The notes: a model not told the origin generated them from the sequence alone. A stretch of 30,846 bases of DNA from JACPFV01 sp038043245 (GCA_038043245.1 JBBTCH010000025.1:1-30846); one strand, 5' to 3'. Positions 1 through 10,425 are shown, counted from the first letter of the stretch. Made by a program: numbers and translations.

Positions 1-20
1 CCCCCCCCCCCCCCCCCCCC
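1..20. other. Homopolymer run of 20 C at contig edge
   Basis: The window opens with 20 consecutive C. The following bases contain TAA at 28-30 and TGA at 32-34, so an upstream gene, probably another signalling gene of the same cluster, may end here, but too little remains to identify it. A pure C (poly-G on the other strand) run exactly at an edge is typical of a sequencing or assembly artefact. Confidence 0.6.
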
Positions 21-45
21 GAGCGCGTAACTGAGCCCCTCCAAC

Positions 46-435
46 GTGACCACCGAAGCCGTTCTCATCGTTGACGACAACCTCACCAACCTCAAGCTGG
101 CGCGCGTGCTGCTGGTCGCCGCCGGATTCGAGGTGCGCACCGCCGCCGACGCCGAGGAAGCGCTGGAAACACTCAAGTCCTTCCACCCGAAGCTGATCCT
201 GATGGACATCCAGCTGCCCGGCATGGACGGGCTCACGCTCACGCGCCAGCTCAAGTGCGACCCCGCCACGCGCGACATCATCATCGTCGCGCTCACCGCC
301 TATGCCATGAAAGGCGATGACGAAAAGGCCCGGGCCAGCGGCTGCGCCGGCTACATCACCAAGCCGCTGGACACGCGCAGCTTCGCCGCTGAAGTCGGCC
401 GCTATCTCCTCGATGCCCGGCCCGGAGCACCATGA
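46..435 (+). CDS. Single-domain response regulator (CheY/DivK-like receiver)
   Basis: This 129-residue protein is one receiver domain with no output domain. The acidic pocket is D10/D11, the phospho-acceptor is D54 in LILMDIQLPGMDG, the switch threonine is T84 and the conserved lysine is K106 in TKP. Such proteins pass phosphate between kinases and other partners in the cytoplasm. The start is GTG, without a clear Shine-Dalgarno sequence, so translation may be coupled to an upstream gene lost at the edge. Its stop overlaps the next start as ATGA, so the two are co-translated. The DivK-like pattern is seen directly; the partner is inferred to be the hybrid kinase two genes downstream. Confidence 0.9.
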   Translation: MTTEAVLIVDDNLTNLKLARVLLVAAGFEVRTAADAEEALETLKSFHPKLILMDIQLPGMDGLTLTRQLKCDPATRDIIIVALTAYAMKGDDEKARASGCAGYITKPLDTRSFAAEVGRYLLDARPGAP

Positions 436-1430
436 AAATCCTCATCGCCGACGACAATCCGACCAACCTCAAGCTGCTGAGCGCGCAGCTGCACACCGAA
501 GGGTTCAGCGTGGTGAAAGCCGCCGATGGTGTCGAGGCGCTGGCGACACTGCGGCGCGAGCCGGTGGATGCCCTGATCTCGGACGTGCTGATGCCGCACA
601 TGGACGGCTACAAGCTGTGTTTCGAGGTGCGCAATGACCCGCAGTTGGCGGACACGCCGGTCATCTTCTACACCGCCACCTTTCTCTCGGACGACGACGA
701 ACGCCTAGGCTACAAGATGGGCGCCGACAAGTTCCTGCGCAAGCCGGCCGGGTTCCGCGAAATCGTGGCGGCGGTGAAAGAGGTCACCGGCGCCGCGCGC
801 CGCGCGCACGCACAGCGCCCGGCATCGGATGAGCTGGGCCTGATGAACGATTACAACACCAAGCTGGTGGAAAAACTGAAGGAAAAGAACATCGAGCTGG
901 CCGACGTGGTGCAGCGGCTGCAACTGGCCGAAGCCCGCTACCGCGCGCTGATCGAGCAGGCGGCAGACGGCATCCTGACGCTCTCGGCTGCCGCGCGATT
1001 CGAGGAAATCAACCCGCGCTTCACGCAGTTGCTCGGTTATTCGCAGGCGGAGCTGGTGGGCAGACATGTCGCCGATTTCGTCAGCGCCGCCGAGCGTTCG
1101 CAGGTGCTGGACGAATTCGCCCGCATGATGCAGGGTCAGAACTACAAGATGGAATGGGGGTTTCTGCGCAAGGACGGCTCCGTATTTGCCGCGGAAATCC
1201 GCGGCAACCTGCTCTCCGACGGGCGCGTGATGATGATCGTGCGCGACGTCAGCGAGCGCAAAAAGACCGAAGATGCGATGGCCGCGCGCGCCGCCGAGCT
1301 CGAACGCTTTCACGAACTCAGTGTCGGCCGCGAACTGCAGATGATCGAGTTGAAAAAACAGGTCAACACTCTGTCGGTCAAGGCCGGCCTCGCGCCACCC
1401 TACGACCTGTCCTTCGTCGAAACACCGTGA
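432..1430 (+). CDS. Receiver-PAS protein without kinase or DNA-binding output
   Basis: The 332-residue protein has an N-terminal receiver domain (about 1-120; acidic D7/D8, phospho-acceptor D51, T81, K104 in RKP). A helical linker (about 135-170) with an E/K/L-rich, coiled-coil-like pattern follows, then a PAS domain (about 165-280, ending in the typical IVRDVSERK element) and a second short helix. There is no HisKA, HATPase, GGDEF, EAL or HTH domain, so the PAS domain or the terminal helices must act by protein contact. It overlaps the preceding receiver gene by 4 bp (ATGA) and lies 50 bp before the hybrid kinase. It is probably a signal-sensing phosphorelay intermediate; what the PAS domain binds is unknown. 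Confidence 0.85.
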   Translation: MKILIADDNPTNLKLLSAQLHTEGFSVVKAADGVEALATLRREPVDALISDVLMPHMDGYKLCFEVRNDPQLADTPVIFYTATFLSDDDERLGYKMGADKFLRKPAGFREIVAAVKEVTGAARRAHAQRPASDELGLMNDYNTKLVEKLKEKNIELADVVQRLQLAEARYRALIEQAADGILTLSAAARFEEINPRFTQLLGYSQAELVGRHVADFVSAAERSQVLDEFARMMQGQNYKMEWGFLRKDGSVFAAEIRGNLLSDGRVMMIVRDVSERKKTEDAMAARAAELERFHELSVGRELQMIELKKQVNTLSVKAGLAPPYDLSFVETP

Positions 1431-1480
1431 GCGCGTGCGCGCTGACCCCGGCCGGTGGCAACCACTAGTTCCCCGCTGAC

Positions 1481-3916
<2,436 letters not shown>

Positions 3917-3923
3917 GGTCATC

Positions 3924-5162
3924 ATGATCAAGCCGCCGGGCCGCCTGCTGATCCTCGACGACGATGCCGCCGTCGGCCAGACCCTGAGCGCGATCGCGCA
4001 GGCGCACGGGTTCGATGCGCGCTACGCCGCCGATGCGGAGGTTTTTTTCCGCGAGCAGGCGGTCTGGAAGCCGAGCCATATCGCGCTCGACCTGATGATG
4101 CCGGGCATGGACGGCATCGAGGTGATCCGTCGGCTGGCGGTGATCGGCTGCGATGCGCGCGTCATCATCACCAGCGGCGTCGGCCAGCGCGTGCTGGATG
4201 CGGCACGGCGTTCCGCCACCGAACACGGCCTCGACATTGCCGGTGTCCTGCCCAAGCCGTTTTCGCCCTCGGACCTGCGCGCTCTGCTCGGCGCGCACGG
4301 CGGCGACACGGCTGCACCGAAGAAACCGTCCGTCACGCCATCGTTCAAGGTCACGGCGGCGGCCCTGCGCGCGGCGCTGTCCGACCACCAGTTCCGCGTC
4401 GCCTACCAGCCGAAGATCGAGTGCGTGACCGGCGTGGTCGCAGGCTTCGAGGCGCTGGTGCGCTGGCACCACCCGCAGACCGGCGTGATCATGCCGGACG
4501 ATTTCATACCGTTGGCCGAAGCCAATGGCCTGATCGCGGAACTGACCGGACAGGTTTTCGAGGAAGCCTTCCAGTGGCTGACGAAAAACCATCCCGGCTC
4601 CGGCGTCGGCCTGTCGCTCAACCTGTCCGCCCGCAGCCTCGCCGAACTCGACCTCGCCGACCGCCTCTATGCACAGTGCCAGCGCTTTGCCATCGAACCG
4701 CAGCGCGTGATCCTGGAAGTGACGGAAAGCAGCGCCATGGAAGACCCGCAGCTGTCGCTGGACCTGCTGACGCGATTCCGGGTCAAGGGCTTTCAGCTCT
4801 CGATCGACGATTTCGGCACCGGCTTTTCGTCCATGGTCCAGCTGGTGCGCCTGCCGTTCTCGGAGCTGAAGATCGACAAGTCGTTCGTGACGACTGCGAC
4901 GACGTCGCAGGAGTCACGCGCGGTCATCAAGTGCATCGTTGATCTCGGCCACGCGCTGGGGCTGAAAGTCACCGCCGAGGGCGTCGAGGATCTGGCGGTG
5001 CTGGAGTACCTGAAATCGGTGCACTGCGATCTCGCCCAGGGGTTTTTCATCTCGCGGGCGATGGCCGGCGATGTGGTCGCCGGCTGGATGGCGCAGTGGC
5101 AGCAGGACTTTGCCGCGCTGCTGCAGCGCAAACCGACTGCCGGATCCGCGGCACGCTTCTAG
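3924..5162 (+). CDS. Receiver-EAL response regulator, cyclic-di-GMP phosphodiesterase
   Basis: The 412-residue protein has a receiver domain (about 7-125; D12-D14 pocket, phospho-acceptor D56, K111 in PKPF) and an EAL domain (about 145-395). The residues used by active EAL phosphodiesterases are present: E176 in the EAL motif, N233, E265/E268 in LEVTES, D295/D296 in IDDFGTG, K316, E352/E355 in AEGVE and Q372. It is therefore predicted to hydrolyse c-di-GMP to pGpG under control of phosphorylation. The start has GAGG six bases upstream, and the gene follows the hybrid kinase after 7 bp, so they form one operon. It is the only clear effector of the cluster, linking it to motility or biofilm control. 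Confidence 0.92.
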   Translation: MIKPPGRLLILDDDAAVGQTLSAIAQAHGFDARYAADAEVFFREQAVWKPSHIALDLMMPGMDGIEVIRRLAVIGCDARVIITSGVGQRVLDAARRSATEHGLDIAGVLPKPFSPSDLRALLGAHGGDTAAPKKPSVTPSFKVTAAALRAALSDHQFRVAYQPKIECVTGVVAGFEALVRWHHPQTGVIMPDDFIPLAEANGLIAELTGQVFEEAFQWLTKNHPGSGVGLSLNLSARSLAELDLADRLYAQCQRFAIEPQRVILEVTESSAMEDPQLSLDLLTRFRVKGFQLSIDDFGTGFSSMVQLVRLPFSELKIDKSFVTTATTSQESRAVIKCIVDLGHALGLKVTAEGVEDLAVLEYLKSVHCDLAQGFFISRAMAGDVVAGWMAQWQQDFAALLQRKPTAGSAARF

Positions 5163-5170
5163 GCCCGCCC

Positions 5171-5190
5171 TGAGCCTGCAAGCAGGCTCA
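5171..5190. terminator. Perfect hairpin between convergent genes
   Basis: TGAGCCTGC and GCAGGCTCA form a perfect 9-bp inverted repeat around AA. It lies between the convergent receiver-EAL gene and the NarL-type regulator and includes the stop codon of the latter (5188-5190). There is no T tract, so it may be a bidirectional 3'-end stabiliser rather than a classical intrinsic terminator. Confidence 0.6.
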
Positions 5191-5877
5191 AGCGGATGGC
5201 GCCGGGATCCCCCGCGTCGGACCAGGGGCCCGGTCCGGGGGCCGTTCCGAAATCATGCCGTGCTGAATCGCGAACTGGACCAGCTCCGCCGAGGACTTGA
5301 GCCCGAGATTCTCGATGATGCGGTACTTGTGGAACTCGACTGTTTTCGGAGTGATTTTCAGCAGGGCCGCGATCTCGCGGATGGTGTGGCCTTCGGCCAC
5401 CTGCTGCAGCACCTGGCGCTGGCGCAGGGTCAGCTTGAACAGTTTGCGGCTCCCCCCGCGCGTTGCAAACGGCCTGCCACGGACCGCGCCGTGGCCGCCG
5501 ACCAGCGGCGAGATGAACGTGCCACCGCGCAACACCACCCGGAGCGCCTGGCGCAGCTCCGCCGCCGCCGCGTGCTTGGCGACGAAGCCGGCCGCGCCCG
5601 CCGTCAGCGCCTCGGCCAGAAACATGCGGTCGACGTGCATGGTCAGGCAGATCGTGTGGATCAGCGGGAACTCGCTGCGGATCACACGGATCGCATCAAG
5701 TCCGTTGCGCTGGGGCATCGAGATGTCGGTGATGACGAAGTCCGGCCGCAGTCTGCGCACCGCCTCGATCAGGGCTTCGCCGTCGGCGACGACCGCGACA
5801 ATCACGTATTCAGGAGTCAGTAGTCCTTGCAGGCCGTCGGTAACGATGGCGTGGTCGTCGGCCAGCACGCCGCGCAT
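5188..5877 (-). CDS. NarL/FixJ-family response regulator (LuxR HTH)
   Basis: With the start at 5877 the protein has 229 residues and begins MRGVLADDHAIV, matching the usual N-terminus of this family. In-frame starts at 5955 and 6009 would add 26 or 44 residues without a recognised domain. The receiver carries D7/D8, phospho-acceptor D51, T79 and K101; a LuxR-type helix-turn-helix spans about 148-207 (TLRQRQVLQQVAEG ... TPKTVEFHKYRI). It is a DNA-binding transcription regulator. It diverges from a HisKA_3 sensor kinase, the kinase class that normally pairs with NarL-type regulators, so the two are the probable two-component system. Its C-terminal tail is Pro/Arg-rich. Confidence 0.9.
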   Translation of the reverse strand: MRGVLADDHAIVTDGLQGLLTPEYVIVAVVADGEALIEAVRRLRPDFVITDISMPQRNGLDAIRVIRSEFPLIHTICLTMHVDRMFLAEALTAGAAGFVAKHAAAAELRQALRVVLRGGTFISPLVGGHGAVRGRPFATRGGSRKLFKLTLRQRQVLQQVAEGHTIREIAALLKITPKTVEFHKYRIIENLGLKSSAELVQFAIQHGMISERPPDRAPGPTRGIPAPSA

Positions 5878-6027
5878 GCGCAGATCCCGGGGCCGATCCG
5901 CCTCCGGTCTGGCCGGCGCGATTTTACCGCCCGGGTTCACGACGAACTGCGGCATGCGGCGTAGCCATAGCGAGTAGCATGCTCGCTTGCCAGGGACGGT
6001 GCCATCCACCCCATTCGAGGGTTCACC
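5878..6027. promoter_or_regulatory. Divergent promoter region of the two-component pair
   Basis: These 150 bp separate the divergent NarL-type regulator and the sensor kinase and must hold at least one promoter. I see no convincing -35/-10 pair and no copy of the GGA..TCC palindrome found at 7823-7895. GAGGG at about 6016-6020 is the ribosome-binding site for the kinase GTG. Confidence 0.45.
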
Positions 6028-7206
6028 GTGCCCCGCAAGCCAAGCCCCAGAACCGCTTCACCCAGTCGCACGGACCGGCGCCGGTTGAGCACGGCTGGCC
6101 CGGCATCCGGTTCGGCGCGCTTCGCCAGTCTTGCCATCGACGCGCCGCCGGGCGGACTCGAATCGATCATGCGTACTTTCTGGGAGCCGCTGCTGGTGCT
6201 GGACGAGCACTACCGCATCCTCGCGGCCAACCCCGCGTTCTACCGTCTGTTCAAGGTCGGCCCCGCCGAAGTCCGCGACGCCGTGCTGTTCGAACTGGGG
6301 GATGCGCAGTGGGGCACGCTGGAATTGCGCTCAGCGCTGAGGAAGCTGTTGAAGGGCCAGCGTCATTTCCAGAATTGCCGGATCGAACACACGTTTCCCG
6401 GCATTGGCCACAAGGCGTTCCAGCTCAACGGGCAGCTCGTCATTGACACCCGCAACGGCAAGCGGCGTCTGCTGCTGGCGTTCAATGACGTGACGGTGGT
6501 GGAAGCCACGGTGGTGTTGCTGCGTGAGGCACGCGAGCAGAATGAGCGGCGCGTCGCCAACGAGCTGCATGACCTGTCCAGCGGCGATCTGGCCGCGCTC
6601 GGCATGGAGCTGGCGCACATGACGCAGGTGGTTTCGACCGCATCCGCCGATGTGACCCAGTATCTGCACGCCGCGCAAAAACGGGTTCAGAGCCTGGCGG
6701 CGAGCACGCACGAGCTGTCGCGTCGCATTCACCCCTCGGTGCTGGCCGACCTCGGCTTGGCGACGGCGATTTCCGGGGCCTGCGAGGACTTTGAGCATCA
6801 CCACAAAGTCGCGGTCAGTTTCCGTGCCAGCGGCCCGCTGAAGCGGCTGCCGGATGCAGTGGCGCTGTGTGCGCTGCGCGTGGTGCATGAGGCCCTGCGC
6901 AACGTCGCGCGCCACGCCAACGCAAGACGGGTGTCGGTGCGGATCACCCTGGCCGCCCGCAAGCTGCGGCTCAGCGTCCAGGACAACGGCGCTGGTTTCA
7001 AGGCAGCGGACACGCGCGCCAATGGCAGGCTGGGATTGCGCGGGATTTCCGACCGCGTGGCCGCCGTGGGCGGCACGTTGTCCGTGCGGTCCCGACCCGG
7101 GCAGGGAACCTTGATCCGCGTTGTCGTCCCTATCGTCCCGCTTGCGGCGCCAGTCTCCCGCGCGCAGCCGCCTGGCACGGAGCGCCGGACACGGCCACGC
7201 GGCTGA
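6028..7206 (+). CDS. PAS-containing sensor histidine kinase, HisKA_3 (NarX/DegS) type
   Basis: The protein has 392 residues, a GTG start and GAGGG about 7 bases upstream. After a basic, probably disordered N-terminus (1-40) comes a PAS-like domain (about 45-160), then a HisKA_3 dimerisation domain with phospho-accepting H181 in RRVANELHD. The ATPase domain has N292 in HEALRNVARHANA, DNGAGF at 319-324 and GLRGI near 337-340. No transmembrane segment is visible, so it is a cytoplasmic sensor. The family phosphorylates NarL/FixJ regulators, and one is divergent next door. The RIHPSVLADLGL element (233-244) is typical of this class. The last 25 residues are Pro/Arg-rich. The signal is unknown. 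Confidence 0.9.
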   Translation: MPRKPSPRTASPSRTDRRRLSTAGPASGSARFASLAIDAPPGGLESIMRTFWEPLLVLDEHYRILAANPAFYRLFKVGPAEVRDAVLFELGDAQWGTLELRSALRKLLKGQRHFQNCRIEHTFPGIGHKAFQLNGQLVIDTRNGKRRLLLAFNDVTVVEATVVLLREAREQNERRVANELHDLSSGDLAALGMELAHMTQVVSTASADVTQYLHAAQKRVQSLAASTHELSRRIHPSVLADLGLATAISGACEDFEHHHKVAVSFRASGPLKRLPDAVALCALRVVHEALRNVARHANARRVSVRITLAARKLRLSVQDNGAGFKAADTRANGRLGLRGISDRVAAVGGTLSVRSRPGQGTLIRVVVPIVPLAAPVSRAQPPGTERRTRPRG

Positions 7207-7249
7207 CCGCGGTGCGCTCAGCAGCAAGCTCGGCCAAAAATCCGGCGTC

Positions 7250-7765
7250 TCAGTTGGCCCGTCTGGAAGCCGCCCGCGCACTGGCCATCAGCCGCGTGCC
7301 GGAGCGCCGGCCGGCCGCCCCGCGAAAATACAGCTCCATGTCCACATAGGTGGCGATTGACGGGTCGAACACGTAGTCCGACATCGTGGTCAGGACCCTG
7401 CCCTCGCCATCGGTGATGATCACCAGCGGGATGAACTCGACCTTGTAGTGGTCCATCAACGCGCCCCCATCGGGGCGAACCTCGTAATCCAGTCCACGCT
7501 GGCGCAGAAAGTCCCGCGCCGAGGCCGCAGTGCCGGAACTGACGGCGTAGAACTTCACGCGCGGGTACTTGGCGCGGACGGGCTGCATCTTCTGGAGTAC
7601 CGGCTTGCAATACGTGCAGGTCGTGTCCCAGAAGATCAGCACCTGCAGGTTCTGCGGTAGCGCCGGATTCGTATCGGCGCCCTGCGCGGCGCTGGTGGTT
7701 GCCAGAACCGCGGCGATGCCGAATCCAAGGAAGCTTCTGCGAACAGCGAAGGTCAGGGTTTCCAT
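7250..7765 (-). CDS. Exported thioredoxin-fold protein
   Basis: This is a 171-residue protein with GGAGA about 6 bases upstream of the ATG. The N-terminus contains R9-R10-SFLGF followed by a hydrophobic stretch and an alanine-rich end (about 17-30); this could be a Tat signal, although the motif is imperfect (V before RR, G for K). The mature part is a thioredoxin fold with the redox pair C50-x-x-C53 in the context WDTTCTYCKP and a cis-proline at P113 (EFIPLV). It resembles the thioredoxin-like proteins that reduce periplasmic disulfides or serve in cofactor maturation. The gene lies downstream of the acyl-CoA ligase in the same direction, after 237 bp containing palindromic operator-like sequences. 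Confidence 0.78.
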   Translation of the reverse strand: METLTFAVRRSFLGFGIAAVLATTSAAQGADTNPALPQNLQVLIFWDTTCTYCKPVLQKMQPVRAKYPRVKFYAVSSGTAASARDFLRQRGLDYEVRPDGGALMDHYKVEFIPLVIITDGEGRVLTTMSDYVFDPSIATYVDMELYFRGAAGRRSGTRLMASARAASRRAN

Positions 7766-7822
7766 GAAATGTCTCCGGTTTCACCAGGACCTGATGCTCC
7801 GCCCGCGACGGATTTAAAACAT

Positions 7823-7895
7823 CTGGGAGTTATCCCAGTAGGCGTATTTTCCGGACCTGAAATGCGCACCAGAAGACAACTAGGAGTTTTCCGGG
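7823..7895. promoter_or_regulatory. Cluster of GGA..TCC palindromes upstream of the thioredoxin-like gene
   Basis: CTGGGAGTTATCCCAG (7823-7838) is a perfect palindrome around GTTA. CTAGGAGTTTTCCGGG (7880-7895) matches it at most positions 57 bp away, and GGCGTATTTTCCGG (7841-7854) is a looser third copy. All lie upstream of the minus-strand thioredoxin-like gene (start 7765), with a TTTAAA close by at 7813-7818. The repetition and symmetry suggest binding sites for a dimeric regulator. LuxR-HTH regulators use such inverted repeats, so the NarL-type protein of this window is a candidate; that link is inference. The rest of 7766-8002 shows no gene. Confidence 0.55.
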
Positions 7896-8002
7896 CAGGC
7901 GGGTTTCAGCGGCCGCGCGCCTGGTCGAGCGCCACGACCGGATAACGCCAGGAGTCGCGAATTTTCCGGATCAGCGGCCTCGCCGCGTCCGGAGTGACCG
8001 GC

Positions 8003-9652
8003 TCAGGCCGTCGGCAGCCTGTAACTCTTGAACTGCTCGCGCAGCTTGTTCTTCTGCACCTTGCCGGTCGCGCCCAGGGGCAGCGCGTCGAGAAACTGCA
8101 CATCGTCGGGCATCCACCACTTGGCGATCTTGCCTTCGTAATGCCTGAGCAGGGCGTCCTTGTTCACGTCCTGGCCGGGTTTCTTGACGATGATCAGCAG
8201 CGGCCGCTCGTCCCACTTCGGATGCGGCACCGCGATCACCGAGGCCATCGCCACCGCCGGATGCGCCATGGCGATGTTTTCCAGATCGATCGAACCGATC
8301 CATTCGCCGCCGGATTTGATGACATCTTTACTGCGATCGGTGATCTGCATGTAACCGTCAGGATCGAGCGTGGCAACGTCACCGGTCGGGAACCAGCCAT
8401 CGATCAGCGGGCTGTCGGTGGATTTGAAATAAGTGTCGATCACCCACGGCCCGCGCACCATCAGTTCGCCGGAGGATTTACCGTCGCGCGGCAACTCCTT
8501 TCCATCCGCATCCACGACCTTCAACTCGACGCCATACACCGCACGGCCCTGCTTGATCTGCACCGCGAACTGCTCGTCTTTCGACAGATTCGCGTGCTTG
8601 CCCTTGATCTTGCCGGTGACGCCGAGCGGCGACATCTCGGTCATGCCCCAGAGCTGCATCAGCTCGATGCCGTAATCATCGCGATACGCCTTCATCAGCG
8701 ACGGCGGCACCGCGCTGCCGCCGCAGGCCAGCCGCTTGACCGTACTGAGTTTCTTGCCGGTCTGCTGCAAGTGCTGCAACACACCGAGCCATACCGTCGG
8801 TACGCCGGCGGAAAACGTGACTTTTTCGCTCTCGAACAGTTCGCAGACGCTGGGGCCATCGAGTGCAGGACCCGGGAACACCAGTTTCACGCCCATCAGC
8901 GCGCCGACATAAGGCACCGACCAGGCGTTGACATGGAACATCGGCACGATCGGCAGGATCACGTCGCAGGACGAAAGATTGAACACGTCCGGCAGGCAGC
9001 CGGCGTAGGTGTGCAGCAGCGTCGAGCGATGCGAATACAGCACGCCCTTGGGATTGCCGGTGGTGCCCGAGGTGTAGCACAGGCAGGCCGCCGCGTTCTC
9101 GTCGAACTGCGGCCACTCGTAGTCGTCACTTTCCGCCGCGACCAGTTCGTCGTAGCACAGGGCTTTGACGTTCTTCAGCGCCGGCATGTGCGCGCGGTCG
9201 GTCATCGCCACCCAGTGCTTGATCGTGGTGCACTGCCCCGCCATCGCGTCCACCAGCGGCGCAAAACCGATGTCGAAGAACAGCACCTTGTCTTCGGCGT
9301 GGTTGGCGATCCAGGCGATCTGATCCGCGTGCAGGCGCGGATTGATCGTGTGGATCACCGAGCCGCTGCCGGAGATCGCGTAATACAGCTCGAAATGACG
9401 GTAGCCGTTCCACGCCAGCGTCGCCGCACGCTCACCGGACTTCAGGCCCAGACGCTTCAGCGCATTGGCCAGCCGGCGCGACTGCGTGTGCGCCTCGTGA
9501 TAGGTGTAGCGATGGATCTTGGTCTTGACCGTCGGGTCCAGACAACCTTCGACGGTACGCGAGACGATTTCGGTGTCCCCGTGATACTTGTCGGCGTGCA
9601 CGATCAGCGACGAGATCATCAACGGCATGTTCATCATCTGACCACGAATCAT
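8003..9652 (-). CDS. Fatty acyl-CoA ligase (AMP-forming; AlkK/DmdB-like)
   Basis: The 549-residue enzyme starts at ATG 9652 with GAGGAG 6 bases upstream. It belongs to the ANL superfamily and should activate a medium- or long-chain fatty acid, or a related short acid, to acyl-AMP and then acyl-CoA. The A3 phosphate loop YTSGTTGNPKG is at 193-203, YLWGMTE-like LWGMTE at 334-339, the A7 aspartate in GWFPTGDVA near 425, the DRSKDVIKSGGEW hinge at 439-451, and catalytic K531 in LGATGK. The start MIRGQMMNMPLMISSL and the hinge sequence fit the AlkK / 3-methylthiopropionyl-CoA ligase group; the substrate cannot be fixed from sequence. It diverges from a small cupredoxin-like gene over only 49 bp. 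Confidence 0.92.
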   Translation of the reverse strand: MIRGQMMNMPLMISSLIVHADKYHGDTEIVSRTVEGCLDPTVKTKIHRYTYHEAHTQSRRLANALKRLGLKSGERAATLAWNGYRHFELYYAISGSGSVIHTINPRLHADQIAWIANHAEDKVLFFDIGFAPLVDAMAGQCTTIKHWVAMTDRAHMPALKNVKALCYDELVAAESDDYEWPQFDENAAACLCYTSGTTGNPKGVLYSHRSTLLHTYAGCLPDVFNLSSCDVILPIVPMFHVNAWSVPYVGALMGVKLVFPGPALDGPSVCELFESEKVTFSAGVPTVWLGVLQHLQQTGKKLSTVKRLACGGSAVPPSLMKAYRDDYGIELMQLWGMTEMSPLGVTGKIKGKHANLSKDEQFAVQIKQGRAVYGVELKVVDADGKELPRDGKSSGELMVRGPWVIDTYFKSTDSPLIDGWFPTGDVATLDPDGYMQITDRSKDVIKSGGEWIGSIDLENIAMAHPAVAMASVIAVPHPKWDERPLLIIVKKPGQDVNKDALLRHYEGKIAKWWMPDDVQFLDALPLGATGKVQKNKLREQFKSYRLPTA

Positions 9653-9701
9653 GTGCGGCTCCTCGTTTATTGATTGGTCTGGATGCATTATCTTCGCACT
9701 C
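9653..9701. promoter_or_regulatory. Very short divergent intergenic region
   Basis: Only 49 bp separate the start codons of the acyl-CoA ligase and the cupredoxin-like gene. It holds the ligase ribosome-binding site (GAGGAG on the minus strand, about 9659-9664). No clear promoter consensus is visible, so one or both promoters probably reach into the opposing coding sequence. Confidence 0.4.
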
Positions 9702-10088
9702 ATGAAGAACCTTTTCCTGCTCGCATTGGCCCTGGCGGCTTTGAGTGCGCTGTTTGTCTGGATGCGCCCCGCGTCCACGCCCGTTGCGGTCGCCGTGCAA
9801 CCCGTCGTGGTGACGCCGGCCTCCAAAACCTTTGAGCTGATCGTGCGCGACCAGCGTCTGCTGTCGGGCGATGCGGTGCTCAAGGTCAGCGAAGGCGAGC
9901 GCGTGGTCCTGCGCGTGACGACCGACCACGCCGACGAACTGCACCTGCACGGCTATGACCTGTCCCTGAAGTTGAAAGCCAACGTGCCGGGCGAGCTGAA
10001 ATTCATCGCCGGACGCAGCGGCCGCTTTGACTTCGAGCTGCATCATTCACACGTAGACCTAGGCGCACTCGAAGTCGCGCCGAAATAA
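9702..10088 (+). CDS. Small exported cupredoxin-like protein
   Basis: The 128-residue protein starts at ATG 9702; an ATG at 9651 in the same frame would only add a non-signal-like extension. An N-terminal hydrophobic segment (about 3-21) is a signal peptide or anchor. The rest is a single beta-rich domain with histidines clustered in DHADELHLHGYD and a C-terminal FELHHSHVDLGALEV, the arrangement of cupredoxin-like domains in which paired histidines flank a strand and a late histidine follows. A cysteine ligand is lacking, so any metal site would be His-based. It diverges from the acyl-CoA ligase. Copper binding is inference. Confidence 0.65.
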   Translation: MKNLFLLALALAALSALFVWMRPASTPVAVAVQPVVVTPASKTFELIVRDQRLLSGDAVLKVSEGERVVLRVTTDHADELHLHGYDLSLKLKANVPGELKFIAGRSGRFDFELHHSHVDLGALEVAPK

Positions 10089-10177
10089 GCCGGTTGAATT
10101 GACGAACTGGCGCTATCGGAACGAAGGGCCAGCGCGCCCGAGGTGACGCTGTTCTGAAATTGGGTCTAAGGTAGCCG

Positions 10178-10200
10178 CTGGCGTCACCCGACGCCGCCAG
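10178..10200. other. Hairpin in the leader of dodecin
   Basis: CTGGCGTC pairs with GACGCCGCCAG across a short loop, 18 bases before the dodecin start. There is no following T run, so it is a possible mRNA leader structure rather than a terminator. The surrounding 10089-10218 holds no other visible gene, and no promoter matched convincingly. Confidence 0.4.
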
Positions 10201-10218
10201 TCAGAGGGGAGAAATCAG

Positions 10219-10425
10219 ATGAGCGCATACAAAATCATCGAAGTCGTCGGCACCAGCGCCAAGAGTTGGGAAGCAGCGACCGAAGCGGCGGTCGCATCCG
10301 CATCCGGTTCGCTGCGCAATCTGCGCATCGCCGAAGTGATGAAGATGGACGCTACCGTCGGCAAAAAAGGCAAGATCAAGGAATACCGCGTGCGCGTCGC
10401 GCTGAGCTTCAAATACGAGGCTTGA
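10219..10425 (+). CDS. Dodecin
   Basis: This 68-residue protein has the typical size and sequence of dodecins: MSAYKIIEVVGTSAKSWEAA at the start and a terminal strand IKEYRVRVALSFKYEA. Dodecins form hollow dodecamers that bind flavins or their breakdown products (riboflavin, FMN, CoA in some) in the cytoplasm and are thought to store or buffer them. The tryptophan in KSWE corresponds to a region near the flavin pocket. A strong GAGGGGAG ribosome-binding site precedes the ATG. The 3' end overlaps the convergent DUF2937-like gene by 17 bp. Confidence 0.92.
   Translation: MSAYKIIEVVGTSAKSWEAATEAAVASASGSLRNLRIAEVMKMDATVGKKGKIKEYRVRVALSFKYEA

Noticed and set aside
705..1313. Open frame opposite the receiver-PAS gene
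   Set aside because: It lies wholly inside a supported gene on the other strand and shows no domain.
7994..9673. Long open frame on the plus strand (559 codons) opposite the acyl-CoA ligase
   Set aside because: Antisense to a fully motif-supported ligase; the His/Arg/Gln-rich sequence matches no family and no ribosome-binding site is present.
9651..9701. Extended N-terminus for the cupredoxin-like protein
   Set aside because: The added residues would overlap the divergent ligase start and place non-signal sequence before the hydrophobic segment.
10089..10218. Sigma-70 promoter for dodecin
   Set aside because: TTGAC-like and TAAGGT-like words occur, but no pair has suitable spacing and match to be reported.
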